This document shows positions 49,701-54,305 of a stretch of DNA of 58,129 bases, in pieces. The DNA comes from an uncultured Christensenella sp. GTDB taxonomy: Bacteria > Bacillota > Clostridia > Christensenellales > DTU072. Within the stretch, counting starts at the first letter, position 1, and each line of letters opens with the position of its first letter. The position numbers and the translations under genes were made by a program. Below the pieces are notes generated by a model. That model was not told the DNA's origin and made no database searches. It saw nothing but the letters and a program-made list of their open reading frames with translations. The stretch spans positions 1 through 58,129 of the forward strand of contig CAJLYQ010000003.1 in assembly GCA_905210905.1 (NCBI GenBank), read 5' to 3'.

Positions 49701-51815
49701 TACGAAGTGGATATGTCGAAGATTAAGTTCGACGGAGAGGACGCAAACGGCGCGATAAGCGTGGTTTACGGCGCGGAAAACGTGTTCGGCGTAACGTCCG
49801 GTTTGCCTGCGTTTACGCCGGCAGGTTGGTTTGCCGCAGGCGAAAAGGCAAGACTGTACAACGGTTACGTCCAAAGCGGAATGACCGAAGAAGGCGCCAA
49901 AGCGGCGGTTTACGCGGTTATTTACAACAGGGTGGCGGACAGAACGAAAGAAACGCTCGACGGTTGGTACAGAGAAGGCAAAGCGAACTTCGGTTACGAC
50001 AGAATAGACAAGGAGCAGGACGTCAAGATTAAGGCGTGGATATACGACAGCAAGATGGACGCAAGCATTTCGCTCGTGGAAGTTAAAGTTAAGTACACTT
50101 ACTATTACGGAACGGAGCGACTCGATTACGTGCCGACGGACTGCGGAAACTACACCGTTAAGATTAACCTTGACGACGAAAACGGAAACTACGCCGAAGG
50201 CGAAAAAACCAAAAACGTAACGCTGAGAATAGAGCGCGACGAAAACATAAGATACGCGTTTGCGGATACGAACCTCGTCTACAACGGAAACGTGCAGAAC
50301 CCGGAAATCAGCGGTTTGCACAAAGACGGAACGGTTCCGTACGGCGTAAAAGTGACGTACAGATACGTTATCGCAGGAAAACTGCTCGTAGTGGTGATAG
50401 AAGGCGTTAAGGACGCGTCCGGCAACGTAGTCAATAAAGTTACCGTAGACAGCGCGAACACCACGGTGACCAACCCGACGAGCGGAATTAAGAACGCCGG
50501 AGCGTACGTTTGCTCGGTAGAAATCGACGGCGGCAACAACTATCCCGACGGAACGATAAACGATCAGCCCATAGGTATCTCTGCGGCGAAAGTGTTCATC
50601 GATATGGCGGAGATTAAGGCAAAATACCTGTCCGAAGAAGAAGACCTGAGCAAGTACGTCAAAGTTTACGACGAAGACGGCAACGAGCAGGAAGAAGGCG
50701 TATTGCTCGGCGGCGACAAACTTGCGGATCTCGGCGTACTCAGACTGTCTGCGGCGGACGCGGAAGGAATAACTTTCGGAAGTTACTTCAAAGTAGGCAC
50801 GTATTACACGTTTATCGATGGACTTGCGTCTTCTGCGGCGGCGTCGGCGACGTACACCGAATTCGACGGAGCGCAGTACGGGTTTAACGGTTATATCTAC
50901 TCGAAACTTTCGCTTAAGAGTTTCGACAAGGAAGGCAGTCTGTACAAAGACGCGGACGGCAACGAAGCGGTGATAAGTTTGTTCGGCAACTATAATATTT
51001 TCGTGAGAACGCACGAGTTTACCGACGGAGTTAAGGCGGCAGGTATCTACAAAGTCGAAGGCGAAGACGGTTCGGACGGCGTTTCGAGCAATGCGGAACT
51101 TCAGGACTATATCGCAAATCTCAAAGACGGCGATTATAAGATAGTTTATTTGTCGTCGCTTATGGACGCGGACGGTAACGTAACCGCTTACGACCCGATC
51201 GTTATCGACAAGTCGGTAAGACTTAAGATAGTAGGTTATGCTAAGAGCGGCGAAGGAAGCGAAGTGGACGTAAGCCGAATCGAAACGAAGATAAAAGGCA
51301 TACGCGTACTGAAAGGTATAGTCGAACTGAGAATAATCTCGATCGAGAGCGACGAGTCCGGAAAATCCGCGCTGTACGTAGGCGACGGAGCAGGCTCGGT
51401 AAGTATGTACAACTGCAGAATTACGAAGTCGGGCGCGGCGGCAAACGTTACGGGCGTGGAAACTTCGATAAACTACAAAGGCAGCGTGTACGCGGAAAAG
51501 ACGGTTATCGACGGCGTAAGCAGAGCGATAACTCTCGCCGGCGGCTCGCTCGAAATAAGAGAAAGTACGATTGAGAGAAACTTCGACGGCATCGTTATCA
51601 CGACGAGCGGAAAAGTAGTAAACGTTACCGAAACCACGTTCGGCAACAATATGGGAACGGCAATTACGAGCGTAACCGGCGACATAACGGTAAGAAGATG
51701 TCGGTTCGAATACAACGGCACTTCCCTTGACCTGCCCACCGGCTCGCCGTTAAGAACGGACGTAAACAACGCCAACGTTTACGAAAACAACGGCGACGAC
51801 GACTTGTACGATTAG
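34707..51815 (+). CDS. Giant surface lipoprotein 3, 5702 aa
   Basis: The largest gene here, roughly 0.6 MDa at 110 Da per residue. The signal ends in LIAC (Cys27 lipidated). Residues 30-800 resemble the N-terminal domain of giant 2, including GKNTPYI at 599-605. Next come many beta modules with (I/V)(D/N)PY...LP...W, then about 1500 helical residues (about 2512-4012), more DPY/LP modules, two MBG-like modules (4905-5305) and a C-terminal parallel beta-helix (5459-5698). The stop is followed by a strong terminator. There is no LPXTG and no recognised enzyme. The order suggests a lipid-anchored stalk with a beta-helix tip, which is inference. The frame is open throughout and codon use is uniform, so it is not a chain of pseudogenes. 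Confidence 0.9.
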   Translation: MRNKRTRLLILLFTILVVVSMIALIACENKPTEDPDEPAPTPDRETTFVQYMEKLNAGLKEGQSNLASLKDYHVASEYTLMTREENLTITYEAVYKTNKRDGNYYIKVFDNSNGIDRLTVYYDAADLYVTAGEKHYVINKFGSLLLFDTFASAIDILDTGSYAYGAEMQELFSPNTVLSALIGVKDMSYAKVGENGERVNASGINLESIMGRFNDRFAAYNSIVGTTFDAITDNYLGFRLSRILMFKLKSCRVNEVSFNLTNGMVNAEEIDVRGTIDESKYFLKARYSHDEKTEEIAVAKNLPNAYVYEKVSPGKGSLAGKTTIPELRESDFDFALDYDIVPSDNAENEVTMRIYDDVSTGGDNTGVNKYDQINEIISVYYKDALAYINTQGAYDFIGTTVALSALRLPKVYLKNFDLSGFLTMVYTDMIRTAENMTSGGTLNVKSKTFEAIVNAVESDVDKKEIKVTVTEDLIKELRGDGKSLMTILAEQTGVEEELLRQYLGDDFFRNMRVVITYNFGTKIATVDIYNGTELLVTTDLYRVENVGVIFPSDLNELNYTEFKEPEIVTVEYEIELNPYGARNVSLSEFIGSFLGDATGKNTPYIITEGRYVVAKGKMSEYYIVDANGKKKAITSLDMGFFLEDKNNKTSTKFMSIVSDSDDLSKVLIELFTPVGDISNESGIAFVMDKDEVARNLGTLSENSVFAGQTGLSAFLAIYNAADKNAKTYTDDGFFCVDLMVTEDSDPVEELVGIKNTNARVKCKIGFDPLDLSGVEKEKYSKPYIHEPEDASASGIYASGSKWKETVAVTVSDKRINMYVTYDPESIKIVTGKTEYTPTAKLFGEEFGYSLQIVSTTGTYNVKNVIIDREITAADGTKTPFWVIDPAYYSKTPDTIQVMYEGGEYGTLECEIEGFESGNVTHSGYNLALFAGKTDGIKKYKLVIGKNSIACLEQEIYVGVINRTVKPVTDNDGKELTYVVGNEQIPVVAQFKADPYTYAMTKRVMEESGEKYDFLAENIVLQNVTLNFENLYGYESVDEGNGIVQKPLYYDAEGYNYMFLTELGLDWKFAGENAEYFYYGGETRYAVATYGDAENGCGVKIAVLITVEEKKVDRVIIDGSEGTYVMDVLKKETYDIPTTTTSEHTVKIRFADGSERIVSLSRPAAISTDRYCSEYVYGELDWAGRETAKERLKLEGVVGLFGEGMQTVNTTTASFGGVLGMSTQEVTLTVIAPTRNPATTDRFDVTLVGSMSESGEPATPSVVSVNKVRFTAPEGKDDVTEIEYFSINPYNKSARLPDTIWLYLPAGVDTGSSTTKEWVEYPVNWLTTDADGKELNIIKKNDDGYFVLAHPRTEETKLIVYGVVGNSGDAKRQIIISTALLNMESNVKDYVLYRKDGTAQDKDEAVSIDPYLSYEDVLPSRFEAKLGSGETVRGQTEWYYGEFPVYRNSEYGAKYKDARYDKYYGSDGYLLFSRAGGQAELKMTIASGDVRNDIYITVNVSSRTVRSERDGDAKISDYIDVFATGRADGDVYSGTAKAGYTEVSYYTSDSATLYERIAELIRNGGIGVAGFSFIQIDDPRVLYAKEVRWSIERLREVERGLAKKIKTTSFVLTGTINFGTINETQISVLISIDEVTSGVTEMELISGETMTDKGVYTIKNDEDGDGKITLTDGGEGKRLTDIAYYRADIYDEYFGSDKVFEYNSFENVLFFSVSEVYRLSKESSGVYCSPSEYFEYLFRSIRLGFTSGKTITANASASISYGGKDAAYFNKNVLGFGEEYSENGVPTGYGFIVLERLSEGSALDRTLVIVAAEKATVDDKQLEDYIDALGEDLNEVYPEKFDLPEKVSVGFRKADGTAYNAFYRVSDWTPYLDYFEDGFGARKSIPANYINIIDGSNYTFSYVLPDMNDANSAYKTFYYNVRFRKKNVRSIYFDGSGQTSSYDISEGKIYVENSYAFLTYDSTAAGDKKYSINLSAIPSVVRMIADAQNYQSGLTDVYSVKWNFLDEEGNPRTSFGEEIFRQGTDENGVLIATFSFDSYYDSSRNKVTQTLELRLVLAPMRFYAIADEKFTVIAHANKGEDELYNTIVIDPYNDVNGYNGNFKLPTTLTLSFNAGQTYKFSNVVYGLVNSQGAYQRDISTIGYNENGHKLTFDYTPDPTWLELRVYVRGYSEEMGRDSGIRINVKFLKRNITDTAMPNSVYRADGTYDYETDVDGKIKYDGDDPVKKTYNSYAKFTFDGNGTKEEGRMPVYFVDPYNSSTFALPTKASFEFASAEAGTYVEYAISGWQYYDYGKAAYVDFEELKDGANPSSFTRFYSTTDGNGRNRRCYFNPSEDSYKGQGYALRGYVSVGDERQYFDVVMVVLNRSLRASAILKDEYKVSYDFTDPIAAMLKDIPELFGDDAFVDYDKYSAKFSVDAKRTSGEGTYRFVLEEGGEFSRKDESGNATNHAVSPEMLWSEEYDTDGDGVPDTLFEQLVEKGFVGTIDGNLYRYDTGITALFGYYELKKDAEYDRLANALVWDTLFLSDGTVSSSYSDAARRAIENEAKELEKEVVYANYLTVAKKVGTEDEIAAGKALSDDDKITLTGAVIDAILQIINAEDQKMYDKNDEEDMKYLAYRTYLATKESYDEWTVSGGNKTVRVRIYEAWTSCIKDYRAADVQTSGNVSANQKLKAEHFLKVYNKEGALNTAEKAALDAKKKTIASSLYVNKNSALWDEVYAAANPAERKAMDKYEEEYRTTGDDGRSGKSMASDLFRKDVKGMSSLGTKGEKADADVSIPVIKYSSIEVTGGGTTIRFNKFNFQSIDKTFTVRFELSYEEIYKRMLEEAEEAVRSSYREEQKGEVLSEYEIRAIKDAVNATAPKKADADGNYSVIDGLKTKAGKAFDYDMWIKGGDKASYASFWNALVKYYSDSAISIITSNVGELRSADGYDDVKDNLAFKVSVPEWNAVVSAFKEVKILSMADGIIADTKNRYDFENSDERRQAVRYLATIVAEELNVTITDAYIKLGLSGTYATDYEYEVTSEMWNTVSVRFRSEAYREIALAKLSYIEKNNDTDEEVGRNKAVRDLAVYLVENDVNVSKLEEVRNAAEKEKRATTLAQTLLVTTSADEGLKQAARSAASEAGSNELEVGYAVLFSYSYPATVTDVMYDLLEKTFGQSNEAFVNLCDRHSTKLKKKAIVAFLARVSEDTELRKAAETYFTFLTRYAKGKTSPYGVMMNNPTGAGYGAARIETLQNGLPAANCLLYYAEPDAVYLDALKSEASAIGMTENEITVALKRMKLYDTLYARASQQEKDNYYAAYESESSYVTGGEAMERLFSALESNGESGKEIKKSLVSFYDKETQAQNNLSYYAFIELVSQAEEKGRTEGKAYRTFVEEYVSENEYTKAKELLDEIKKNYESSKAQSDSSVTGRGYIAKNYYGDYFEKGGYLTINDYSDDYHDIEYLKEELIAIIEAKGLSYGDSALNSITEAYMKDTLLRAIAAYYETADAASKATVEEVAATFTGSRISGDAETEFVTLAAASKLPGQLGVKIYDALKARGDFGSDEISKIEARFYFVWLNEARGAATRKIKSTKTSQIEGNAAYSAEITRLTGLMNSLSGKAESAPLEGETLVSAKEIATAKILAQMLTAAESSCIAYEDAYEKAVRSALEGAAKTYAYDRMYELKSESGNYVYRSVLEEITDEKTTEAAEGAGKAAFDERKFNEAEQAMLAEKLSTAKNAIGLAVKTALYAKAYDKIKLFGLNANEFAYKLYVYLTGSTSANAAQELFGENLNGADGIIGRTLAEYAKGQEIDVTSEAYDTVRRLTDWWKANTEAASVYGVLGEEERAFIEQIYRQAYYQANALAGGTLTSASGAEVAYATMTTSIYLFLADKDDAENDVPADYFSAGNEDEYKAFIVDLMLSGDLLNRKGHALTLAAARLNTVVTELALAEGKLLCEYTGIGSVTGSANFDEIVSAMTNALMKASGVVKSGALTEEEIAEREAFYLGYLEKAVNYVEYTSVYGSEEYAHTGEMLVNNPLRNYTDKIYVKVTGKNLYGTSRTSEELENEFGMLSFGKYLEKAGGDYTKALEMMTETRIIEVKDFVSEDHAESGDVHVIYFDRKEWDETLASNGATKSNPYYDNRNVFIANDGKTYRIIDVGGGYGYANALKASGLRYELSDFTEIDLFFDADESNPYNEPTRVNEKGETVIDDSDPVKYARAMETNEKKNVLMLDALAPELPDKAYAIGYVKTGAAIDYSAGIKLGEVDITGYSEEFNKLVYKGVAAKADDAYVITVREASGTSYKKQGDIRVGYLDRNVEKIYLETDAYLKGRAKPETSGDFAGRYSLFDDTTGSVTNGKNVIYVDPTDENVVLSASKSYALPAEMAVKCGEGEKIEFTDVVWDMKKVKYGLGGTGETGIEMRVLEYRYVDENGNTRKISYDYDKYAVTMTTYDKSTGEEKGTATYVLSKDDMIDWNTVLVIEDQSLQAIVDAESGVQIADATSVNEADATAHSLEINPYYPEYPENMQLTLANESVNVELSQSDWTPNLTKLNNIRRGAATDYTFDASFYYLGYEIKVLFKAMKITVPMGEMLDGGTIYLMRDGGDFGTQFKRNYGEMYFNFAENEESKPNWQKVPVALKDANKISRTETGIQEVYAVIGSTSVTAGIAPNVTFRLKLIDLKNYAEYDGGYNNFVHYDYYSIPSDGSKKATGTGESPAAMGSTFLYVDENGEKTAFNAESDDISYDFIGKTVTVYATYGTADSDNRLACDSVGTQKRGLYFTVPMESYDRSSVTDVEFVTDETGKKWTWTKKSKTSPDYVDAIYWKIGTAMKASDLPTVKDRITGTEVKLDWDLSGLNVNRANVEEPNAATATDGVEILGYYMVKNGVWQSVRLRVYIEKINVTDKIIGFTKADGTKNEGTNIEKEYDSQYYELPFNAESDEMKFLREDGTHEVIPAENYVVEYMKAGSDVWSDETLPLDAGTYYIRVRLRTDDYNVYIEYENDRLFTLTVKPYEVDMSKIKFDGEDANGAISVVYGAENVFGVTSGLPAFTPAGWFAAGEKARLYNGYVQSGMTEEGAKAAVYAVIYNRVADRTKETLDGWYREGKANFGYDRIDKEQDVKIKAWIYDSKMDASISLVEVKVKYTYYYGTERLDYVPTDCGNYTVKINLDDENGNYAEGEKTKNVTLRIERDENIRYAFADTNLVYNGNVQNPEISGLHKDGTVPYGVKVTYRYVIAGKLLVVVIEGVKDASGNVVNKVTVDSANTTVTNPTSGIKNAGAYVCSVEIDGGNNYPDGTINDQPIGISAAKVFIDMAEIKAKYLSEEEDLSKYVKVYDEDGNEQEEGVLLGGDKLADLGVLRLSAADAEGITFGSYFKVGTYYTFIDGLASSAAASATYTEFDGAQYGFNGYIYSKLSLKSFDKEGSLYKDADGNEAVISLFGNYNIFVRTHEFTDGVKAAGIYKVEGEDGSDGVSSNAELQDYIANLKDGDYKIVYLSSLMDADGNVTAYDPIVIDKSVRLKIVGYAKSGEGSEVDVSRIETKIKGIRVLKGIVELRIISIESDESGKSALYVGDGAGSVSMYNCRITKSGAAANVTGVETSINYKGSVYAEKTVIDGVSRAITLAGGSLEIRESTIERNFDGIVITTSGKVVNVTETTFGNNMGTAITSVTGDITVRRCRFEYNGTSLDLPTGSPLRTDVNNANVYENNGDDDLYD
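34800..36950 (+). other. N-terminal domain of giant 3, shared with giant 2
   Basis: Residues about 32-750. Besides the segments matching giant 2, repeated strands ending in an aromatic (YEAVYKTNKRDGNYYIKVF, LTVYYDAADLYV) recall the open beta-barrel lipoproteins of the LolA/LppX type; this fold suggestion is weak. Confidence 0.5.
42240..46740 (+). other. 1500-residue alpha-helical region in giant 3
   Basis: From about residue 2512 the sequence turns Ala/Glu/Lys-rich (AARRAIENEAKELEKEVVYA onward) and stays so to about 4012, broken by a strand segment near 43050-43150. Beta modules resume with NPYNEP and LPDKAYAIGYV around 47230-47400. Not low-complexity coiled coil; it looks like many packed short helices. 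Confidence 0.65.
49420..50620 (+). repeat. Two MBG-like beta modules in giant 3
   Basis: Both have the pattern of a YxG/YxxQ start, a later DAGTYYIRV or NAGAYVCSV, and a closing aromatic strand (TDDYNVYI; GGNNYPDG). This is the usual form of MBG/YDG modules, which are frequent in bacterial surface proteins. Confidence 0.6.
51080..51800 (+). other. C-terminal parallel beta-helix of giant 3
   Basis: Residues 5459-5698 show the right-handed beta-helix rhythm of about 22 residues per turn: strands such as SALYVGDGAGSVSMYNCRI, GSVYAEKTVIDGVSRAIT, GSLEIRESTIERNFDGIVI, DITVRRCRFEYNG. Asn and Gly sit at the turns. No pectate-lyase catalytic residues were identified. Confidence 0.75.
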
Positions 51816-51830
51816 GCGAAAAAACCGAAT

Positions 51831-51870
51831 AAAACGCCGTAAAACACGATTGTTTTACGGCGTTTTTTTT
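51831..51870. terminator. Strong terminator after giant gene 3, probably bidirectional
   Basis: A perfect 16-bp stem, AAAACGCCGTAAAACA with TGTTTTACGGCGTTTT around a CGAT loop, followed by more T residues. It also lies 41 nt after the convergent 51911-52108 gene. Confidence 0.9.
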
Positions 51871-51910
51871 ATCGAAACGATTGATTTAAGAAGAACAAGA
51901 AAGGGGGAAT

Positions 51911-52108
51911 TTATTTGTACTTATAATAGAGCATACAGTGGCAAAACCCTTCGTAATCCGGGTCGGCGATTTGTTCGCGGAATTCCTTGCACATACATTT
52001 GTTTTCTTCGGAGCGTTCGCGTTTGCACGGACAGTAACCGCCCGTACGGCGAAGACCTTCTTTTACGATAGCGACGATTTTTTCGTCGGGGTTATAGACG
52101 ACTTTCAT
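51911..52108 (-). CDS. Mini ferredoxin-thioredoxin reductase catalytic-subunit-like protein, 65 aa
   Basis: A very short protein with six cysteines in three CxC pairs: C26-P-C28, C38-M-C40 and C56-H-C58, ending in MLYYKYK. CPC and the final CHC-x-LY are the signature of ferredoxin-thioredoxin reductase beta subunits, where four cysteines bind a 4Fe-4S cluster and one Cys of the CPC pair plus one of the CHC pair form the redox disulfide. By analogy C28 and C58 would be redox-active and C26, C38, C40, C56 cluster ligands. The spacings (9 and 15) differ from the plant-type enzyme (16 and 8) and the protein is about half its length. It may reduce a thioredoxin or act alone. A -10-like TACAAT (52135-52140) lies upstream, divergent from mscL. 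Confidence 0.8.
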   Translation of the reverse strand: MKVVYNPDEKIVAIVKEGLRRTGGYCPCKRERSEENKCMCKEFREQIADPDYEGFCHCMLYYKYK

Positions 52109-52191
52109 TTTTTAGAAAATTCCTTTTTTATTTATTGTAGCACAACGGCGGCGGTTTTTTGCAAAAAAAGTCGATAAAAAAAGGATTTTTC

Positions 52192-52220
52192 TTGCCGAAA
52201 GAAGAATAAAGTATTATAAT
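52192..52220 (+). promoter_or_regulatory. Sigma-A promoter of mscL
   Basis: TTGCCG (52192-52197), a 17-nt spacer and a perfect TATAAT (52215-52220). The ATG is 50 nt downstream. Confidence 0.7.
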
Positions 52221-52270
52221 TGTACACGGTCGGACGAAAAGTTCGACAAAAAGAAAAAACGGAGCGAAAA

Positions 52271-52822
52271 ATGAAAAAATTACTTAAAGAATTCAAAGAA
52301 TTTATCAATCGCGGCAGCGTGCTTGACCTTGCCGTAGGTATGATTATAGGTTCTGCGTTTACCGCAATCGTCAATTCTCTCGTTAAGGGAATACTCACCC
52401 CTTTAATTAACTGGATTCCGGGCGCGGACGGAACCGGCGCGTTACAGACTGTACTTCGTCCGGCTGTTACCGACGAAGCCGGCAACGTGATTACCGAAGC
52501 GCTTATACTCGACTGGGGCTCGGTGATTTCCGCAATCGTCACCTTCCTTTGCACCGCAATCGTGCTTTTCTTGCTGATTAAACTCTTTAACAAAATCAAA
52601 GAAACCGGCAACAAAGCAAAAGATAAAGCCGAAAGCGCGCTGAAACAAGTCATCAAAAAAGAAGAACCGCAAGAAACGAAAGAAGAACAACCCGTCGAAG
52701 AAAAACCCGTAGAAATGCCTGTTGCGGAACCCGAACAAATCGCTACGGAAACCCAAACAAGCGAAAGCACGGAAGAATTATTAAAACAAATTCTCGAACA
52801 ACTTAAACAAAATAACGGCTAA
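52271..52822 (+). CDS. mscL: Large-conductance mechanosensitive channel MscL
   Basis: A 183-aa membrane protein forming the homopentameric emergency valve that opens on hypo-osmotic shock. The N-terminal helix KEFKEFINRG runs into the pore helix VLDLAVGMIIGSAFTAIVNS, which is diagnostic. A periplasmic-type loop with GADG follows, then the second helix near WGSVISAIVTFLCTAIVLF. The C-terminus keeps the usual EELLKQILEQL helix but is separated from the membrane by an unusually long Glu/Pro/Lys-rich linker of about 50 residues, making the protein longer than the usual 130-150. ATG 52271 was chosen for GGAG upstream and the family start; the frame is open to 52220. Confidence 0.95.
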   Translation: MKKLLKEFKEFINRGSVLDLAVGMIIGSAFTAIVNSLVKGILTPLINWIPGADGTGALQTVLRPAVTDEAGNVITEALILDWGSVISAIVTFLCTAIVLFLLIKLFNKIKETGNKAKDKAESALKQVIKKEEPQETKEEQPVEEKPVEMPVAEPEQIATETQTSESTEELLKQILEQLKQNNG

Positions 52823-52848
52823 TATTTCGGCACAACGTCTTTCATCAA

Positions 52849-52875
52849 ACAGCCTTCCCGCAACGGGAAGGCTGT
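52849..52875. repeat. Perfect 12-bp hairpin after mscL
   Basis: ACAGCCTTCCCG-CAA-CGGGAAGGCTGT lies 27 nt after the mscL stop. There is no T-run, but it may still help end transcription on either strand. It shares the AGCCTTCCC core with 2816-2840. Confidence 0.6.
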
Positions 52876-52949
52876 CGGCAACGTGACGAGGTATCTTGTA
52901 ATCGAGCAAAGTGTGTCGCGGAAAAATGCTTTCTCTGTCGGCACGGCGG

Positions 52950-52964
52950 CAACGCTTTGCGTTG
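52950..52964. repeat. GCAACG-family hairpin
   Basis: CAACGC-TTT-GCGTTG is a fifth member of the small hairpin family found at 2916, 2947, 15212 and 15243. The surrounding 52876-53059 is otherwise empty of genes and contains further short inverted repeats. Confidence 0.45.
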
Positions 52965-53059
52965 TATTGCGGCTATCGCCTAGATGTTTCGACTGCGCTC
53001 GACATAGCAAGCGGAGCAAGTTGAAGAAAAGGCGGTGGCTTTCGAGCGGGTGGCGAACG

Positions 53060-54103
53060 TTACCATTTATTATGTACTTTTTCCGCAAATCCGAGTTTGT
53101 CTTTGATTTCGATAACGGTTCCGTCGTCCAAAACGGCTTTTCCCGTAAATTTACCGAATACTTGGTGCGGAATCATACAGAAAATCTTAATATCCACGGG
53201 TTCGTAACGGTCGATTATCGGAGTGAAGTCCATAAAGAACCGCCCGTCGTTGGAAGTGAAAGTCCAAGGCGACATAAAATCGTCGCTACCGTCGGATTTC
53301 TTCGGAATGTTAAACGTCACTTCGTCGAGTTTGTGGCTTTTTCCGTTGTAGAAAAGCATATTTTCGGTCGCTTCGGTGTTGTTGCCGAATCCGTAACCGA
53401 TGTTAAACCCGAAAGTCGTGCCGTCCTCGAGGGCGGTTTGCAAACTTCCCCAGTACCAGGTGTTGTCGTAAGTCCAGACTCCGCGACCCCAGTCGAGAGT
53501 CGCCATAGCGCCGTTTTCTTTGCTTAACGGATACTGTTTTTCACCGAGAGAAAAACTGCCGTTTGCCGTCATACAGTTAATTTTTTGGTTGTAATAAAAT
53601 CTGCCGTTTTTGGCGAAAGGAGTGGCGATTACCATACTTTCTTCGGGTACGTCGGTAAGGGTAACGTCAAAAGCGAGCGTTTCGCCGTTTTTACCGAATT
53701 TGGGATATTTGCCGTAAATTCTGCGTTTCGTGCCGTCGTTTAAGAAAGTCATTTCCACTTCGCCGTTTTTATACTTGCTGTCGCCTGTGACGGAAGTACG
53801 CGGAAGTTTCATTTTGCCCATAGGGAAAAGCACGACAGAACTTTTCGTGATCTGCCATACGCCTTCGAAGTCCATAATCGTTGCGCTGAGCGCGCCGATA
53901 TAGCCCATATCCGCAATGGTAAGACATATCGCGCATTTTTCGTTGCCGATATAATAATAATCCCATTCCTTAATAAGCGATTTTCTCGCGGTTATGTTTT
54001 CGCGATTGTATTCCCAAAGCAGTTTTTTCGCAAAACCCGCCTGCGCGATATTGCCGTTTTGATCGAGCAATTGTTGAATTTTCGTAATTTCCGTCTGTTT
54101 CAT
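53060..54103 (-). CDS. DUF2804 domain protein, 347 aa
   Basis: A soluble protein with no signal peptide, matching the DUF2804 pattern as I know it: an N-terminal AGFAKKLLWEYNRE, KEWDYYYIGN, LTIADMGYIGALS with a following DF, and a later DWGRGVWTYDNTWYWGS. The family has no established function. It is strand-rich with many Trp and Tyr. The start has AGAAGG 7 nt upstream and the gene has its own perfect consensus promoter at 54162-54190. It appears monocistronic. Confidence 0.8.
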   Translation of the reverse strand: MKQTEITKIQQLLDQNGNIAQAGFAKKLLWEYNRENITARKSLIKEWDYYYIGNEKCAICLTIADMGYIGALSATIMDFEGVWQITKSSVVLFPMGKMKLPRTSVTGDSKYKNGEVEMTFLNDGTKRRIYGKYPKFGKNGETLAFDVTLTDVPEESMVIATPFAKNGRFYYNQKINCMTANGSFSLGEKQYPLSKENGAMATLDWGRGVWTYDNTWYWGSLQTALEDGTTFGFNIGYGFGNNTEATENMLFYNGKSHKLDEVTFNIPKKSDGSDDFMSPWTFTSNDGRFFMDFTPIIDRYEPVDIKIFCMIPHQVFGKFTGKAVLDDGTVIEIKDKLGFAEKVHNKW

Positions 54104-54161
54104 AATTAACCTTCTTTTTATGCCGAAATTTGCATAATTTTATATTATTATTATACTAACT

Positions 54162-54190
54162 ATTATAGTATTACACGAGAAAAGTGTCAA
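54162..54190 (-). promoter_or_regulatory. Perfect consensus sigma-A promoter of the DUF2804 gene
   Basis: Read on the minus strand, TTGACA (54185-54190), a 17-nt spacer and TATAAT (54162-54167). The start codon lies about 58 nt downstream. Confidence 0.85.
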
Positions 54191-54253
54191 TACCTTAAAT
54201 TCAAGCGAGATAAAACAGCCGTGCCGTACGCAACGAAAAAAGCGTTTTTACCG

Positions 54254-54283
54254 CAAAAAAAGACCGCCGAAAAAACGGCGGTC
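54254..54283 (-). terminator. Terminator of the sigma/RsgI operon
   Basis: GACCGCCG pairs with CGGCGGTC around a 6-nt loop, followed on the minus strand by seven T residues. It lies 23 nt after the stop of the RsgI-domain lipoprotein gene. Confidence 0.85.
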
Positions 54284-54305
54284 CGTGTATTTTTGAGAAA
54301 GACTT

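Noticed and set aside
51850..52071. Plus-strand ORF opposite the FTR-like gene.
   Set aside because: It begins inside the terminator stem and is antisense to the convincing six-cysteine protein.
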